A stretch of 64,000 nucleotides of DNA from NCBI RefSeq assembly GCF_001540865.1, contig NC_033632.1, positions 10,102,888 through 10,166,887 of the forward strand. Reading direction: 5' to 3'. How positions within the stretch are numbered: position 1 is the first letter of the stretch; each line of letters opens with the position of its first letter. The notes beneath the pieces are model-generated. The model worked only from the letters and a program-made list of their open reading frames with translations, did not search any database and was not told the origin of the DNA. Source of the DNA: Ananas comosus. Lineage: Eukaryota; Streptophyta; Magnoliopsida; Poales; Bromeliaceae. The translations under genes and the position numbers were made by a program. Of this stretch, positions 49,207-58,705 are shown one piece after another.

Positions 49207-50724
49207 GGGTTATTTGCATACAGGTCCCTGCAAATATAGTGAATTGCAGAAATATCCCTGCAAATTGGAAACTCCATAAGTTGTCCCTGCAAAAGTGCAA
49301 TGTTATGCAGATATGTCCCTACTGTTAGAGTTTGTTAGAGAAATTTATTTAACCACAGTTAAACTACTTAACCATGATTAGTTAATAGTGTGAATTGACT
49401 AGTTTGCCCCTCTTATGTTATATCCTATTAACTTACCTAACTACTATGGTGGGCCCTTAACCCTAGTTGAGTGGAACCAAACCGTAAGGAGAGCCCTCAG
49501 GTGTTCCGCCTGAGAGCGCGAGGAGAGCGACCACGATGTAAGGAGAGCGCCCGCGATCGAGGAGGTTTAGTGCTCGTCTTCCTCGCGCAACAACGAGGTT
49601 CAGATCAACGAGGTTTATTGCTCGTCTTCCTCTTCCTCTTCCTATTCCTCTTCCTCTAGCTTCAGATCTAGCATTACTAGGGTTTTTTCCATCATATTCA
49701 TCAATGAGGTGTATTGCTCCTCTGATTGTTAGTTTTTTTCATTACTAGAGCAAGGTTAGTGCACTACATACTATAAATCAAAAACTTGATTTATCTGATT
49801 GTTAATTTTGGAAAAAAAAATCCTAGTATTTTAGGTTAATTTTTTAAAATAATTTTGGTCTTAAGAAGTAGGCTTGAATCATCCAAGTTAGATCTATATA
49901 ATTATTGTCATATTTTCATAGAGCATACGAGTATAGAACCTAGTCATTTTTATTTTTTTTTTGTTTCTACAGTGACAGTTTGATAATAGATAGGGAGGAG
50001 CATGATTTTTTCCAAGTGAAGTTCAATTATGCTGGGTATTTTAAAACAATAAAAACTGTATGTGGACTGAGATATTGTGATGGTATGGGTCAATATGAGG
50101 TGCTATGGAGTGATGAATTTTCAGCAGAAGTGATTGGACCTCAATCAAGGTTTAACAGATCAAAATGAGAGAAGAAGGAAAATAGTGGATCAATAAAGGA
50201 GAAAAGAGCAAAAAAAGAGTTATATGATATATTGCAATGGAGTGATGAATTTATAGAGGAAGAAGATGACCGTTAGGGTCATTTTTGGGGACATTTATGT
50301 ACAACTTTATTACTTTGGGTTTTGGAGGGATATATTTATGAGGGCAAAATGGACGTTTCACTTATAAAGAACAAAAATGACCGTTGGCATTTTTGCGAGG
50401 ATATTTTTGCAAATGTTTATCAGTTAGGGCTTTTGGAGGGATATATTTGCAAGNATAAAGAACAAAAATGACCGTTGGCATTTTTGCGAGGATATTTTTG
50501 CAAATGTTTATCAGTTAGGGCTTTTGGAGGGATATATTTGCAAGGGCAAGAATGTCATTTCACGCTTCAACTGTTAAAAAATAAACAGTTCACTAACGGT
50601 TGTTGACCGCAGGGACATATCTGCATAACTTTGGATTTTTGCAGGGACAACTTATAGAATTTCGATTTTGCAGGGATATATCCGCAATTCACTATATTTG
50701 CAGAGACGTGTATGCAAATACCCC
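49207..50724. mobile_element. Mutator-like element (MULE) with 9-bp TSD
   Basis: Left TIR gggttatttgcatacaggtc and right TIR ending in gtatgcaaatacccc are inverted copies extending more than 100 bp with few changes. The flanks are a perfect 9-bp duplication, ATAAAAGAA (49198-49206 and 50725-50733), which is the hallmark of Mutator-type insertion. Inside is a short open frame (49980-50168) with the phrase FFQVKFNYAGYF. This may be a remnant of a MULE N-terminal domain or captured host sequence; I cannot decide. A GC-rich 49450-49660 patch also looks foreign. No full transposase is present. Confidence 0.85.
50364..50544. other. 90-bp exact duplication around a single N
   Basis: Positions 50364-50453 and 50455-50544 are identical, with one undetermined base at 50454 between them. 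This is the pattern left when an assembler fails to merge two overlapping contig ends. It lies inside the Mutator-like element and probably makes it look 91 bp too long. Confidence 0.9.
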
Positions 50725-51045
50725 ATAAAAGAAAATATATAACTCTCCAAAATTTCACTCAGTCATGTTCTACTATGATGAACAGTAGACAGGAGGTAGT
50801 ATAAATGGGAATGGGATGTAAATGGATACATTGAGCCCCCCCCCCCCCCCACCCAACGTTCTATCTCATAATCCCATTTAATTCCATACGTTTCCCTCTA
50901 TTAATTAAAATAATAAATAATAATAAAAATATTGATAAAAGAGAATAAAAGAATTAATAAATAAAGAATAAAATAATAATAATAATAATTAAGAAAATTG
51001 AATAGTAATAATAATGATTAAGGGATTTTGAATTTTCCTCCAACA

Positions 51046-51520
51046 ATCTCCCACAAAATTCAAAATCTCGAAATAGGAATTAAACTCGAAAACAAAAACT
51101 AATAAATAAATAAATCACCGGGAGTTTATACTATGCAATAGGTAAGGTGTCTTTAAGAGACTTAACCTCACTCAGTGTAAATAGTTTCCATCAGAAGGAA
51201 TCGGAGTGAACTAGGTCTTGAACTACGTTCCTTTGTCCCTAACTTCAACTATCACACACACAGTACAGAATTCTCCGTCGTGGGTCTGTGCGTTAATGGC
51301 CATGCACAGTACCTCGATTTTTCATAAGAGTTTCTATGGATAGCCCATTCATATAGCCGCGGCCACATACGGATACTCTTATATAGATGGTTTCCTCCGG
51401 GTATGTGTGTAGAGTCACATCTCGCGAAAATTATCGCATTGGATTCCATTAAGAGCTATCAGCTCAACCTAATCCACTACACAGAGCACTACTCACCATA
51501 GGGATGGAATTGGAGCGAAA
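51046..51520 (-). mobile_element. Internal (3') remnant of the copia element
   Basis: On the minus strand this is the sequence just upstream of the copia polypurine tract. It is non-coding, as expected for the 3' UTR of such an element. It ends abruptly at 51521, where a gypsy LTR begins; the rest of the copia element would lie beyond that insertion. Confidence 0.55.
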
Positions 51521-52978
51521 TGTCACGGACAAAACTTTTTTCTTCGTAAAGCTCGTGCGGCGCCCCCTTCCTGCTCGAAGATGGACAAGCCTACCCCAAG
51601 TCCTAATACGGACAAGTCTCCCAAACTTAACAGCGGAATATCAATCCAAGCATTTGCCAAGCTTGCTCCTGCGCGAGACTGATAGCTTAACCAATCGCCT
51701 GCAATCGAACCCCTTATCGGACTCCACGAGTTCCCAACGAGCAACCTTAATACTAAGGCTGGCCACCAAGCTAGGCCATATTTTCCACCATTGTACCTCA
51801 TGCGCCCGACAGCATCCACGGCCATACCGCCTACGCGCGGCCTGCTCACTCGGTCCACTGACACATGTCAAAGCAGCCACCCAAGTGTGCGCCACAAGCT
51901 CGTCTGTCTTCCAACGCCAGCGACCAACGCGACACCCCGCACGCCCATGCTCCGCACATCCGTGCTTCGCATGCGTCCCGTACGGCACACGTGCCCACCA
52001 CGGTCCTGGTAAGGAAGCCAACAAGCCCACACCGTGCTTCACGACTGTCCCCACGACCTCGCATTGCCATGGCGCTCCGCACCCTTGATTCCCATAGTTT
52101 CGCCACATAAGGCCCCATACAAACGAGCCGGCCTCACTCCGCACTGCAACCCATCTGACCCCTCCATGGCTCGACCACATCTGGCCGCACACCAATGGTC
52201 CGGTCTCTCAAGGTTCACCATACGGATACCGATACTGCTTGCCTCACTGGGTTTCGCCCCTCTCGAGTCTCCAAGACCTACGCGCCTCATGAGTCTCCTT
52301 CGACGTGCCTCCCTTTGGCGATCCTACAGAGATCCATCTCCTTAAGCGTTCACAGGCACCGTGCCCTGCGAATCCCCACTCAGCACACTTGCCTTCGTGA
52401 GCCTTGCCTTCTACAGCGGGCCATCCGTCGCAAGACTAACCCTCATCCACTCGCGCGCTCCCCCACAGAGATCCGAGACGGCATAAGGTAGTGCAAGCGA
52501 TCCTAGGAGCAAAGCCTCCCGAGTGCTTCCCGCTCCACAATGTCGTCGACCTCTGTCTCCGACATTGCCCTAGGCCCGTGACCCTTCAACCATCCATTGC
52601 ACAGTCACACGAAACACTAGGCTTGGCTACTCCGCTAGCCAAGGGACGACCGATGTCCTATGAGTCGGCGGGGGAGTCGGGGCCACTCTACGCAGTGTCC
52701 ACCCCTCCTCCTATATACCATGCAAGACATCCAGCCATTTGGCACCCCGGGGGTACAAAGGTGCCCACCGAGGGGTACGTTTTGAAACCCCGCATGCTGT
52801 ACCAAAATTCTTGCCATGGCATGGGCCATTGCTAGAGAATTGTCTCCGTAGACTTGACAGCGGCTCCAACCTGACGGAACACTTCAACTCCTCAACTCCA
52901 TAGCTTCGTCAACTCAATGACTACCAAATGTGGCCCCCAAAAGCGTCACGGTCGAGCCCCAACGATTGATCCGTGACA
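51521..52978 (-). mobile_element. Ty3/gypsy-type 3' LTR, ends TGTCACGG...CCGTGACA
   Basis: On the + strand the LTR starts TGTCACGGAC and ends GATCCGTGACA (1458 bp). The right end is followed by tccttccccactt, which on the minus strand is a polypurine tract (AAGTGGGGAAGGA) placed exactly before the LTR. Its 5-bp left flank is CGAAA. It is GC-rich, so many frames stay open (for example 51504-52088); none shows a protein domain. Its partner LTR must lie outside the window. Confidence 0.7.
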
Positions 52979-53288
52979 TCCTTCCCCACTTGAACCATTG
53001 ACACCCTCGTCGATGCTCCAACTTCGTTGTCAACAGAACTACTCATCCTAGACCTCTGATCAGAGCCACCCATGGCCTTGGCATTTCATGCCATACTGAC
53101 CTGCCTTCGAGTTCGTCCACTCAACAACGCTTCTGTAAAGCCCATCGTCGTCCGCGACAAAACGCCTCACACACATACATTCTGTCCCATCCTGAGTTAG
53201 AGCTCTTCAGCCTTGGCGCCTTGCTCGCACCACACTAACTCCTTTGCGGAACCAAAACTCATCATCCATCGGATTGCAAGATTGCACT

Positions 53289-53545
53289 GACACTCCGCCA
53301 CGTTGCAGAATGCCTCCAAGTGTGTATGTCCTCCGCGACACGTACGCGAACTCTGCCAAGCTGCAGAACACGCCGGGTGTGTATGTCCTCCACGACACAC
53401 ACGCGAACTCCGCCACGCTGCAGAACGCCACCGAGTGTGCATGTCCTCCGCGACACGCACACGCGCTCCGCCGAGCCGTCGAACGCCTGGAGTGTGCATG
53501 TCCTTTGCGACACGCACGAGCACCCTGCTAAGCAGCAGAACTCCC
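53289..53545. repeat. 57-bp minisatellite, array 1
   Basis: About four units and a partial one, starting at atgtcctccgcgacac near 53326, 53383, 53441 and 53498. Period is 57 bp (one unit 58). Shared words include ctccgcca, gcagaac and gagtgtgc. It is GC-rich with no stops in several frames. Confidence 0.9.
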
Positions 53546-54129
53546 TTTTCGTCCCCTGGATCGTGGTGCTCCCCCACCTTTGGCCTCACTCGCCTCTGAT
53601 GGTTCACCTCGATTGCCCTCGGTCCGATCAGGTAGTGCCAAACCTGTGCCCACTGCAAACCACTTTCGCCACCCCAATGCCTCCACAATCGCACAACGTC
53701 GAGCACCCCCATGGTCACACCAAGCTTTCAAGTCTTTTTGTCGGAAAAAACTGGCCTCGACTACTCTGCACTCTACTGACTTTACCATGGACTCTAGTCA
53801 TAACACCTGACTGCTTTGCATTTCGGCTACTTGCTGATGCACGGCACCTCTAGTCTTCGGCCAAGTTTGAGCCCACTGGACGCCTTGTCTCAATTCGCTC
53901 ACAACTTGCCAAATCCCAATTCTAGGGAAAACACTCTCATGATGATCGCTGAACGGAACACAGTTCACCCTCGGATTAGTCTGAACCGCAAGTCTGATTG
54001 CCACGGTAATGCCACACCCAGTGCGCACCATCCCTACAGAACTCCGATACCACGACTTCCCCGCAGTCGCAAACTGTCCATACTCCAACCAACACCATGG
54101 GTCACGCTCCTCTGAGCAAATGCACCAGC

Positions 54130-54445
54130 GAGTTTGCTGTGCGAAGAATCCGCCGGATGTGCATGTCCTTCGCGACACGCACGCATACTCCTCCAAGCAG
54201 CAGAACTTACCGAATGTGCATGTCCTCCGCGACACGCACGCGTGCTCCACCAAGTCACAGAACACTCGGAGTGTGCATGTCCTCCGCGACACGCCCGCGC
54301 ACTCCGCCAAACTGTGAAACTCAACAGGTGTGTATGTCCTCCGCGACACACACGCGCACTCTGTTGAATCGCCGAACTCCCTGAGTGTGCATGTCCTCCG
54401 CGATACGCACGTGCACTCCACCAAACTGCAGAACGCACCGCCCTT
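54130..54445. repeat. 57-bp minisatellite, array 2
   Basis: Five units at exact 57-bp spacing (atgtcc at 54163, 54220, 54277, 54334, 54391), same family as array 1 about 600 bp away. Because 57 is a multiple of three and the unit is stop-poor, open frames run through it on both strands (one is 245 codons, 53798-54535, with a 19-residue repeat containing VSRRTCT). These frames are judged to be a by-product of the repeat. Confidence 0.9.
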
Positions 54446-54900
54446 GGACTCCTCGGACTTTTGCTTGACAGAATGACTTGCACCTTGATTGGGCTGGCTG
54501 CCCCAACGCCGCATGAGACTCAACAGTCTCCCCACTGCCCAGGCCCTCCTCCTCGAGGTCCTCAGCTTTCCCGCGCTTCACCTCCTCGTAAAGCTGCAGG
54601 GCTGTCACTGTTGAACTTTCGCTGCGCTCCTTTGCGTCCCCTGTATCACGGTGCACTCCCCCACCTTTGGCCTAGCTCGCCTTTGGGGTTTGCCATGATC
54701 ACTCTCGGTCCGCTCAGGTAGTGCCCCCTCGTCGTGAGGTCTTGACCTACCTGACCTGGGCACTGATGTCCTGAAGCAGCACATCTCGCGCATCTCGCTC
54801 GTCGTTGCAACGAACAAGAGTCATCCCGAACTGTTCTTCCATTCTCGTCGTAGCATCCTTCTGCCGCCCCCATGGTACTTCAAGGATGAGGGACTCCTAC

Positions 54901-57416
54901 TGTCACGCCCCGACCCCAAAACCAATTCGGTCCGGTTCGGGCGCGTCAAATAGACACCGAACGGACAGCGCCTCCCCTGTCCGCCCAAGGCTAAGCAAAC
55001 TGATCATGTATAAGAATTTACCCAGGAATCAATTCATACATACACGATCACAAGGAGCACCACCAGTGCTTACAGATGAGAGCAAGATACGAGTATGAGA
55101 CATACCAGTAAGTAAAGAGAGAAGATTCTATCTATTACATCCATTCAACTTAATACATTAATTTCATCTTTTACATTCCTCCAGAACATATGTACAAGCA
55201 CTCTCAAACCTCACCCTATACAACATCTACTCTCAAACATAAGTACAGGGTAGAGCTAATGCAAAAGGAAGTAAAGCTAGCTATGTACATATACCCCTAG
55301 GGCGCTATGCCTTTGCCACGATCCTCGCGCTCGCCGGGGACACTCGAACTCGGACCTGTAAAGAGTCGGGTGAGAACTATCTTCCATAGTTCCCAGTGGG
55401 TTCGGCCGCCGACTCCGCCAGTCTCCCCACTAGGTCCAAATGGGCACAAGTAGATAAACAGATAGATAGATATGTAAAGCTGTGATAACAGAATAGTAAA
55501 GCTACACTACTATGCCCGAATCATATATATGTAAAATGCATGCACAATGAAGTAGGTAATCAAATAGTTCGTCATATGTTCAAGAAGTAAAGCTATTTAC
55601 TTGTTCATTAATCTCGTGGGTCACCCGAGGGTTCACCTACTACTCACATAGCCATCTCGACACGTAGGGAGACTCAACTCAAACTACGAATCTGAGACCG
55701 TCTTCGGGACCCCACATAGTCTATCCCTCGGGACCCCAACTAGGCTATCCCTATCCCACGGGACCCCAAATAGGCTATCCCACGTGACCAACTCCGAAGT
55801 GCACTACTCGTGTGGAGTGACCATCACAAGTCAAGAACAGACAGTGAGTATGATCCAATCCTCTCAACTCGAGGATACCCTATCAGCTAAGGATAGTATC
55901 AACATAGAACCAATGGGTTTCTATACTCATCAACCTAGTGTTTCAGCTACACTAAGATTCACATATGCCACTCGTTCTCTGGTTCATTATCAACTAGATG
56001 CCACTCGTTCTCTTATTTCAACCATTAAGTCATTCTTTCATCTCTGCACTATAGGATTACAATCCTCGACCCAATCCTGATCAATCCACTATATCAAGTA
56101 ACTAATGCATAATATGATATCATCTAGGAAAGCATAAGGAAAGGCAATGCACAATTATCCTACAATGCATGTAAACACAAGATGCAAGATCTTAAAGTAG
56201 TAAGACATAAATAGGAGTCCAGTTGCTTCGGGATGGTCACCACCTACCTTTTTGGTGATGCCACGATGGTAGGAACTCGACTTCGTAGTCCTTGGTCGAC
56301 GCTTCGGCTCCTCGGGCCGATTCAAACTCTTAAGCGCTTGATTCGGCGATATCTTCGCACCCACTCGTCGTATCGACGAACAGTCTTCGCCGACGCGTTC
56401 CGCGACCTAGCATTTAGGTTCACAACCCGTCGAAATAGATCAGGACCTCACATTTCCAAAAAATCCCAAAACGTGCCCTAGAATGGCAACGAGGAAGAAA
56501 TCTATGGTTCGAGCTTCGAATCCGCTGCTAGAACCATCTATTTATCCCCTCTAGGTTCCATTCGAACCACCTCTAAGCAATAAAACCCAATCTCAAGAAA
56601 TCCACTATGGATGTGTTTGGAGCTTACCTCTATACCAAGCTCCAAGCTTGCTCTAGCTTGAGGGAGGGAGAGAGAAAGATGATCTCCTTCCTCTTCTTAG
56701 TCTTCTCTTTCTTCTTTCTCTACTTCTTCTTCTTTCCCTTCTTCTCCTTCTTCTCTTCTTCTTTTCCTTTCTTTTCCTTCTTCTCTTCTTCTTTTCCTTT
56801 CGTTCTAGAGAGAGAGAGGGAGAGAAAGAGAGGCTAATGAGACAACTGAGAGAGAGAGAGAGAGGTCCCCCACCTCTCATATAGGCCAATTTGCAAATAA
56901 GCCCATCAACTTTCCATTTATTAAACAGCCTTTCACTGGGCATTTTCGCAGTGAGGGACCGGTCCTAGCTCGAGGAGACCGGTCCCCGAGAGCCTCACAT
57001 TCTAGCAGAGGGGATTTCGCGTTCGGGAACCGGTCCCCGCCCGGGAGACCGGTCCCCGGGAGACCGGTCCTTGTCCGAGAGACCGGTTCCCGAGAGTTGA
57101 ATTTTCGGGACTTAGCCAAATTTCGGCCTTTCTCGCTGGATTAACGTTCGGGGACCGGTCCTTCCCTACCAGAGACCGGTTGCATCAAGGATCCCCACCA
57201 GCCCAGCCTAATGGGACCGGTCCCTCCCTGCCAGGGACCGGTCCTCGAGAGCAATTCTGCTCCAGTGCAGATTTGCACTGCTGCTCTTGCGGACCCTTCC
57301 TTAATGCACTTCATGCATTTTAATCACCTCCGGACTTCCTGAAGCTTATTTCCTCGACAATTAGTCGATTCTAAACGAAGTCTAATTCTCAAATTTCGAG
57401 AATTTACTTCCTTACA
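54901..57416 (-). mobile_element. 3' LTR of a Del/Tekay-type Ty3/gypsy element
   Basis: On the + strand it begins TGTCACGCCCCGACCCC and ends CTTCCTTACA (2516 bp). The same sequence starts again at 62623. The two LTRs differ at about 56 of 1180 positions compared by hand (about 4.7%), mostly transitions. At the plant rate often used for LTRs (1.3e-8 per site per year) this suggests an insertion nearly 2 million years old. The left flank CCTAC is the likely target duplication, but its partner is outside the window. A long CTT-rich tract (about 56690-56810) lies within the LTR. Confidence 0.9.
56950..57245 (-). promoter_or_regulatory. ACCGGT palindrome array in U3 of the Del-type LTR
   Basis: About ten copies of a word close to GGGACCGGTCCC, several in inverted pairs (gggaccggtccctccctgcc then agggaccggtc). 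They lie 170-470 bp from the LTR 5' end. The same wording at the same place occurs in the solo LTR at 14636-17205. A role in transcription control is inferred. Confidence 0.45.
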
Positions 57417-57429
57417 TCCTCCCTACCTT
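57417..57429 (-). promoter_or_regulatory. Polypurine tract of the Del-type element
   Basis: On the minus strand AAGGTAGGGAGGA is directly followed by the LTR start TGTAAGGAAG. This is the expected primer site for second-strand DNA synthesis and fixes the LTR boundary. Confidence 0.85.
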
Positions 57430-57507
57430 AAAAGAGTTTCGTCCTCGAAACGAACTCAATATTACAAAACTTACTTAGAACTTTAAATTCTATGCTCATA
57501 CCTTGAT

Positions 57508-58705
57508 TTAATCCCTGAACAAGTGAAGGTGATGCATCATCATCTCGCTCTCGAGCTCCCAAGTGGCTTCGCGATTGTCGTGATTGCTCCACCGGACCCT
57601 AACATATGGAATTTTTCGATTCCTTAACTTGAGCACTTCACGAGCTATAATTGCCACCGGAAACTCCTCGTAGCTCAAGTCCTCCTGAAGCTCCGGCGGT
57701 TCATACAACATTGCATGCTCGGGATTAGGTATGTACTTGCGAAGATTGGAGACGTGGAATACATTGTGTACATCTGCAAGCTTCGGCGGCAATGCGAGTC
57801 GATAAGCCACCGTCCCAATCCGCTCCAAGATCTCATAGGGGCCAATATATCGGGGACTTAGCTTTCCCCGAACTCCAAATCGCTTAACGCCCCTCATAGG
57901 CGAAACCTTCAAGAAAACGCGGTCGCCCACCGCAAACTCCAAATCTCGTCGGCGCCTATCCGCATAGCTTTGCTGTCGAGACTGCGCCGTGAGTAACCGT
58001 TTGCGAGCAAGGCGGACCTTCTCTTCCGCCTCTCGCAACACATCGGGGCCGAATTCCGTGCGCTCACCCACATCGCTCCAATAAATGGAAGATCGACACT
58101 TCCGCCCATAAAGAGCCTCGAACGGTGCCATCTCCACACTAGCATGATAACTGTTGTTGTAGGCGAACTCGGCTATTGGTAAATACTTACACCAACCTCC
58201 TTTGTAGTCGATGACACAAGCTCGCAACATATCCTCCAGAGTCTGAATGGTCCTTTCAGTTTGCCCGTCTGTCTGGAGATGAAATGCAGTGCTGAAGTCA
58301 AGCCGTGTGCCAAGGGCCTCCTGCAGGCTTTTTCAGAAATGTGAAGTGAACTTGGGGTCTCTATCCGATACAATTGACTTCGGTACCCGTGTAACCTCAC
58401 TACTTCGTCAAGATATACCTGCGCCAACTTATCTCCCTCCCAGGTGGTGTGGACCGGCAAAAAGTGCGCTGACTTCGTCAAGCGGTCCACAATCACCCAT
58501 ATTGCGTCGTGGCCCCCTGTCGAGCGAGGCAAGCCGACGACAAAATCCATAGATATATCTTTCTATTTCCAGACGGGGATATGTAGGCTTTGAAGCTTTC
58601 CTACTGGAAACCGGCGCTCCGCTTTCACTTGCTGACAAGTCAAACACTTCGCCACGAAGCGCCCAATATCAACTTTCATCCCCGGCCACCAATAGAGTGA
58701 TCTCA
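57508..58705 (-). pseudogene. Integrase with GPY/F module and chromodomain-like tail, broken
   Basis: The end of the gag-pol polyprotein, in three pieces. The first piece follows the RNase H and spacer region and passes into a second frame near 58700. There the zinc-binding Cys pair (CLTCQQ) and the catalytic core start (MDFVVGLPRSTGG, 58550) are read. The frame changes again near 58388. The last frame (open from 58230) holds the rest of the core (FAYNNSYH), the GPY/F word (IGPYEILERIG) and a tail with REATWELE, the chromodomain-like end typical of Del/Tekay chromoviruses. Nonsense codons sit at 58565-58563 and 58335-58333. It cannot be made as one protein. In intact relatives integrase inserts the DNA copy and the chromodomain guides it to heterochromatin. 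Confidence 0.9.

Larger units (their letters stand above)
48137..51045 (-). mobile_element. Ty1/copia-like 3' LTR, minus orientation, carrying a Mutator-like insert
   Basis: The right edge is clear: on the minus strand a polypurine tract (TTTTGTGGGAGAT) is followed by TGTTGGAGGAAAATTC, the classic start of a copia 3' LTR, so the LTR ends at 51045 on the + strand. The LTR runs leftwards through a Mutator-like insert (49207-50724). The left edge at TGTATCAACCC (48137) is a weaker guess. Without the insert the LTR would be about 1.4 kb. A C-homopolymer (about 50837-50851) and the low-complexity aataat stretch before 51000 belong to it. Confidence 0.6.
52979..54900 (-). mobile_element. Internal region of the gypsy element, non-coding, with minisatellites
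   Basis: The sequence between the polypurine tract (52979-52991) and the inserted Del-type element at 54901 has no gag or pol domain. On the minus strand it would be the 3' untranslated zone upstream of the 3' LTR, where Tat-lineage plant elements are known to carry tandem repeats. Assignment to that lineage is inference, since the pol region is not in the window. Confidence 0.5.

Noticed and set aside
51504..52835. Several overlapping open frames on both strands in a GC-rich block
   Set aside because: All fall inside a well-bounded gypsy LTR, overlap each other, and have no domain; composition explains them.
53289..54445. CRISPR-like regular repeats
   Set aside because: Units are contiguous 57-bp tandem repeats without unique spacers, in plant nuclear DNA.
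53798..54535. 245-codon frame with cysteine-rich 19-residue repeats (could look like a secreted or zinc-binding protein)
   Set aside because: It is a reading of the 57-bp minisatellite; frames in the other phases and strand are open too, and there is no start context or signal peptide.
55784..56080. 98-codon frame repeated at 63566-63802
   Set aside because: Both are the same place in the two LTRs of one element; repetition is due to the LTR pair.
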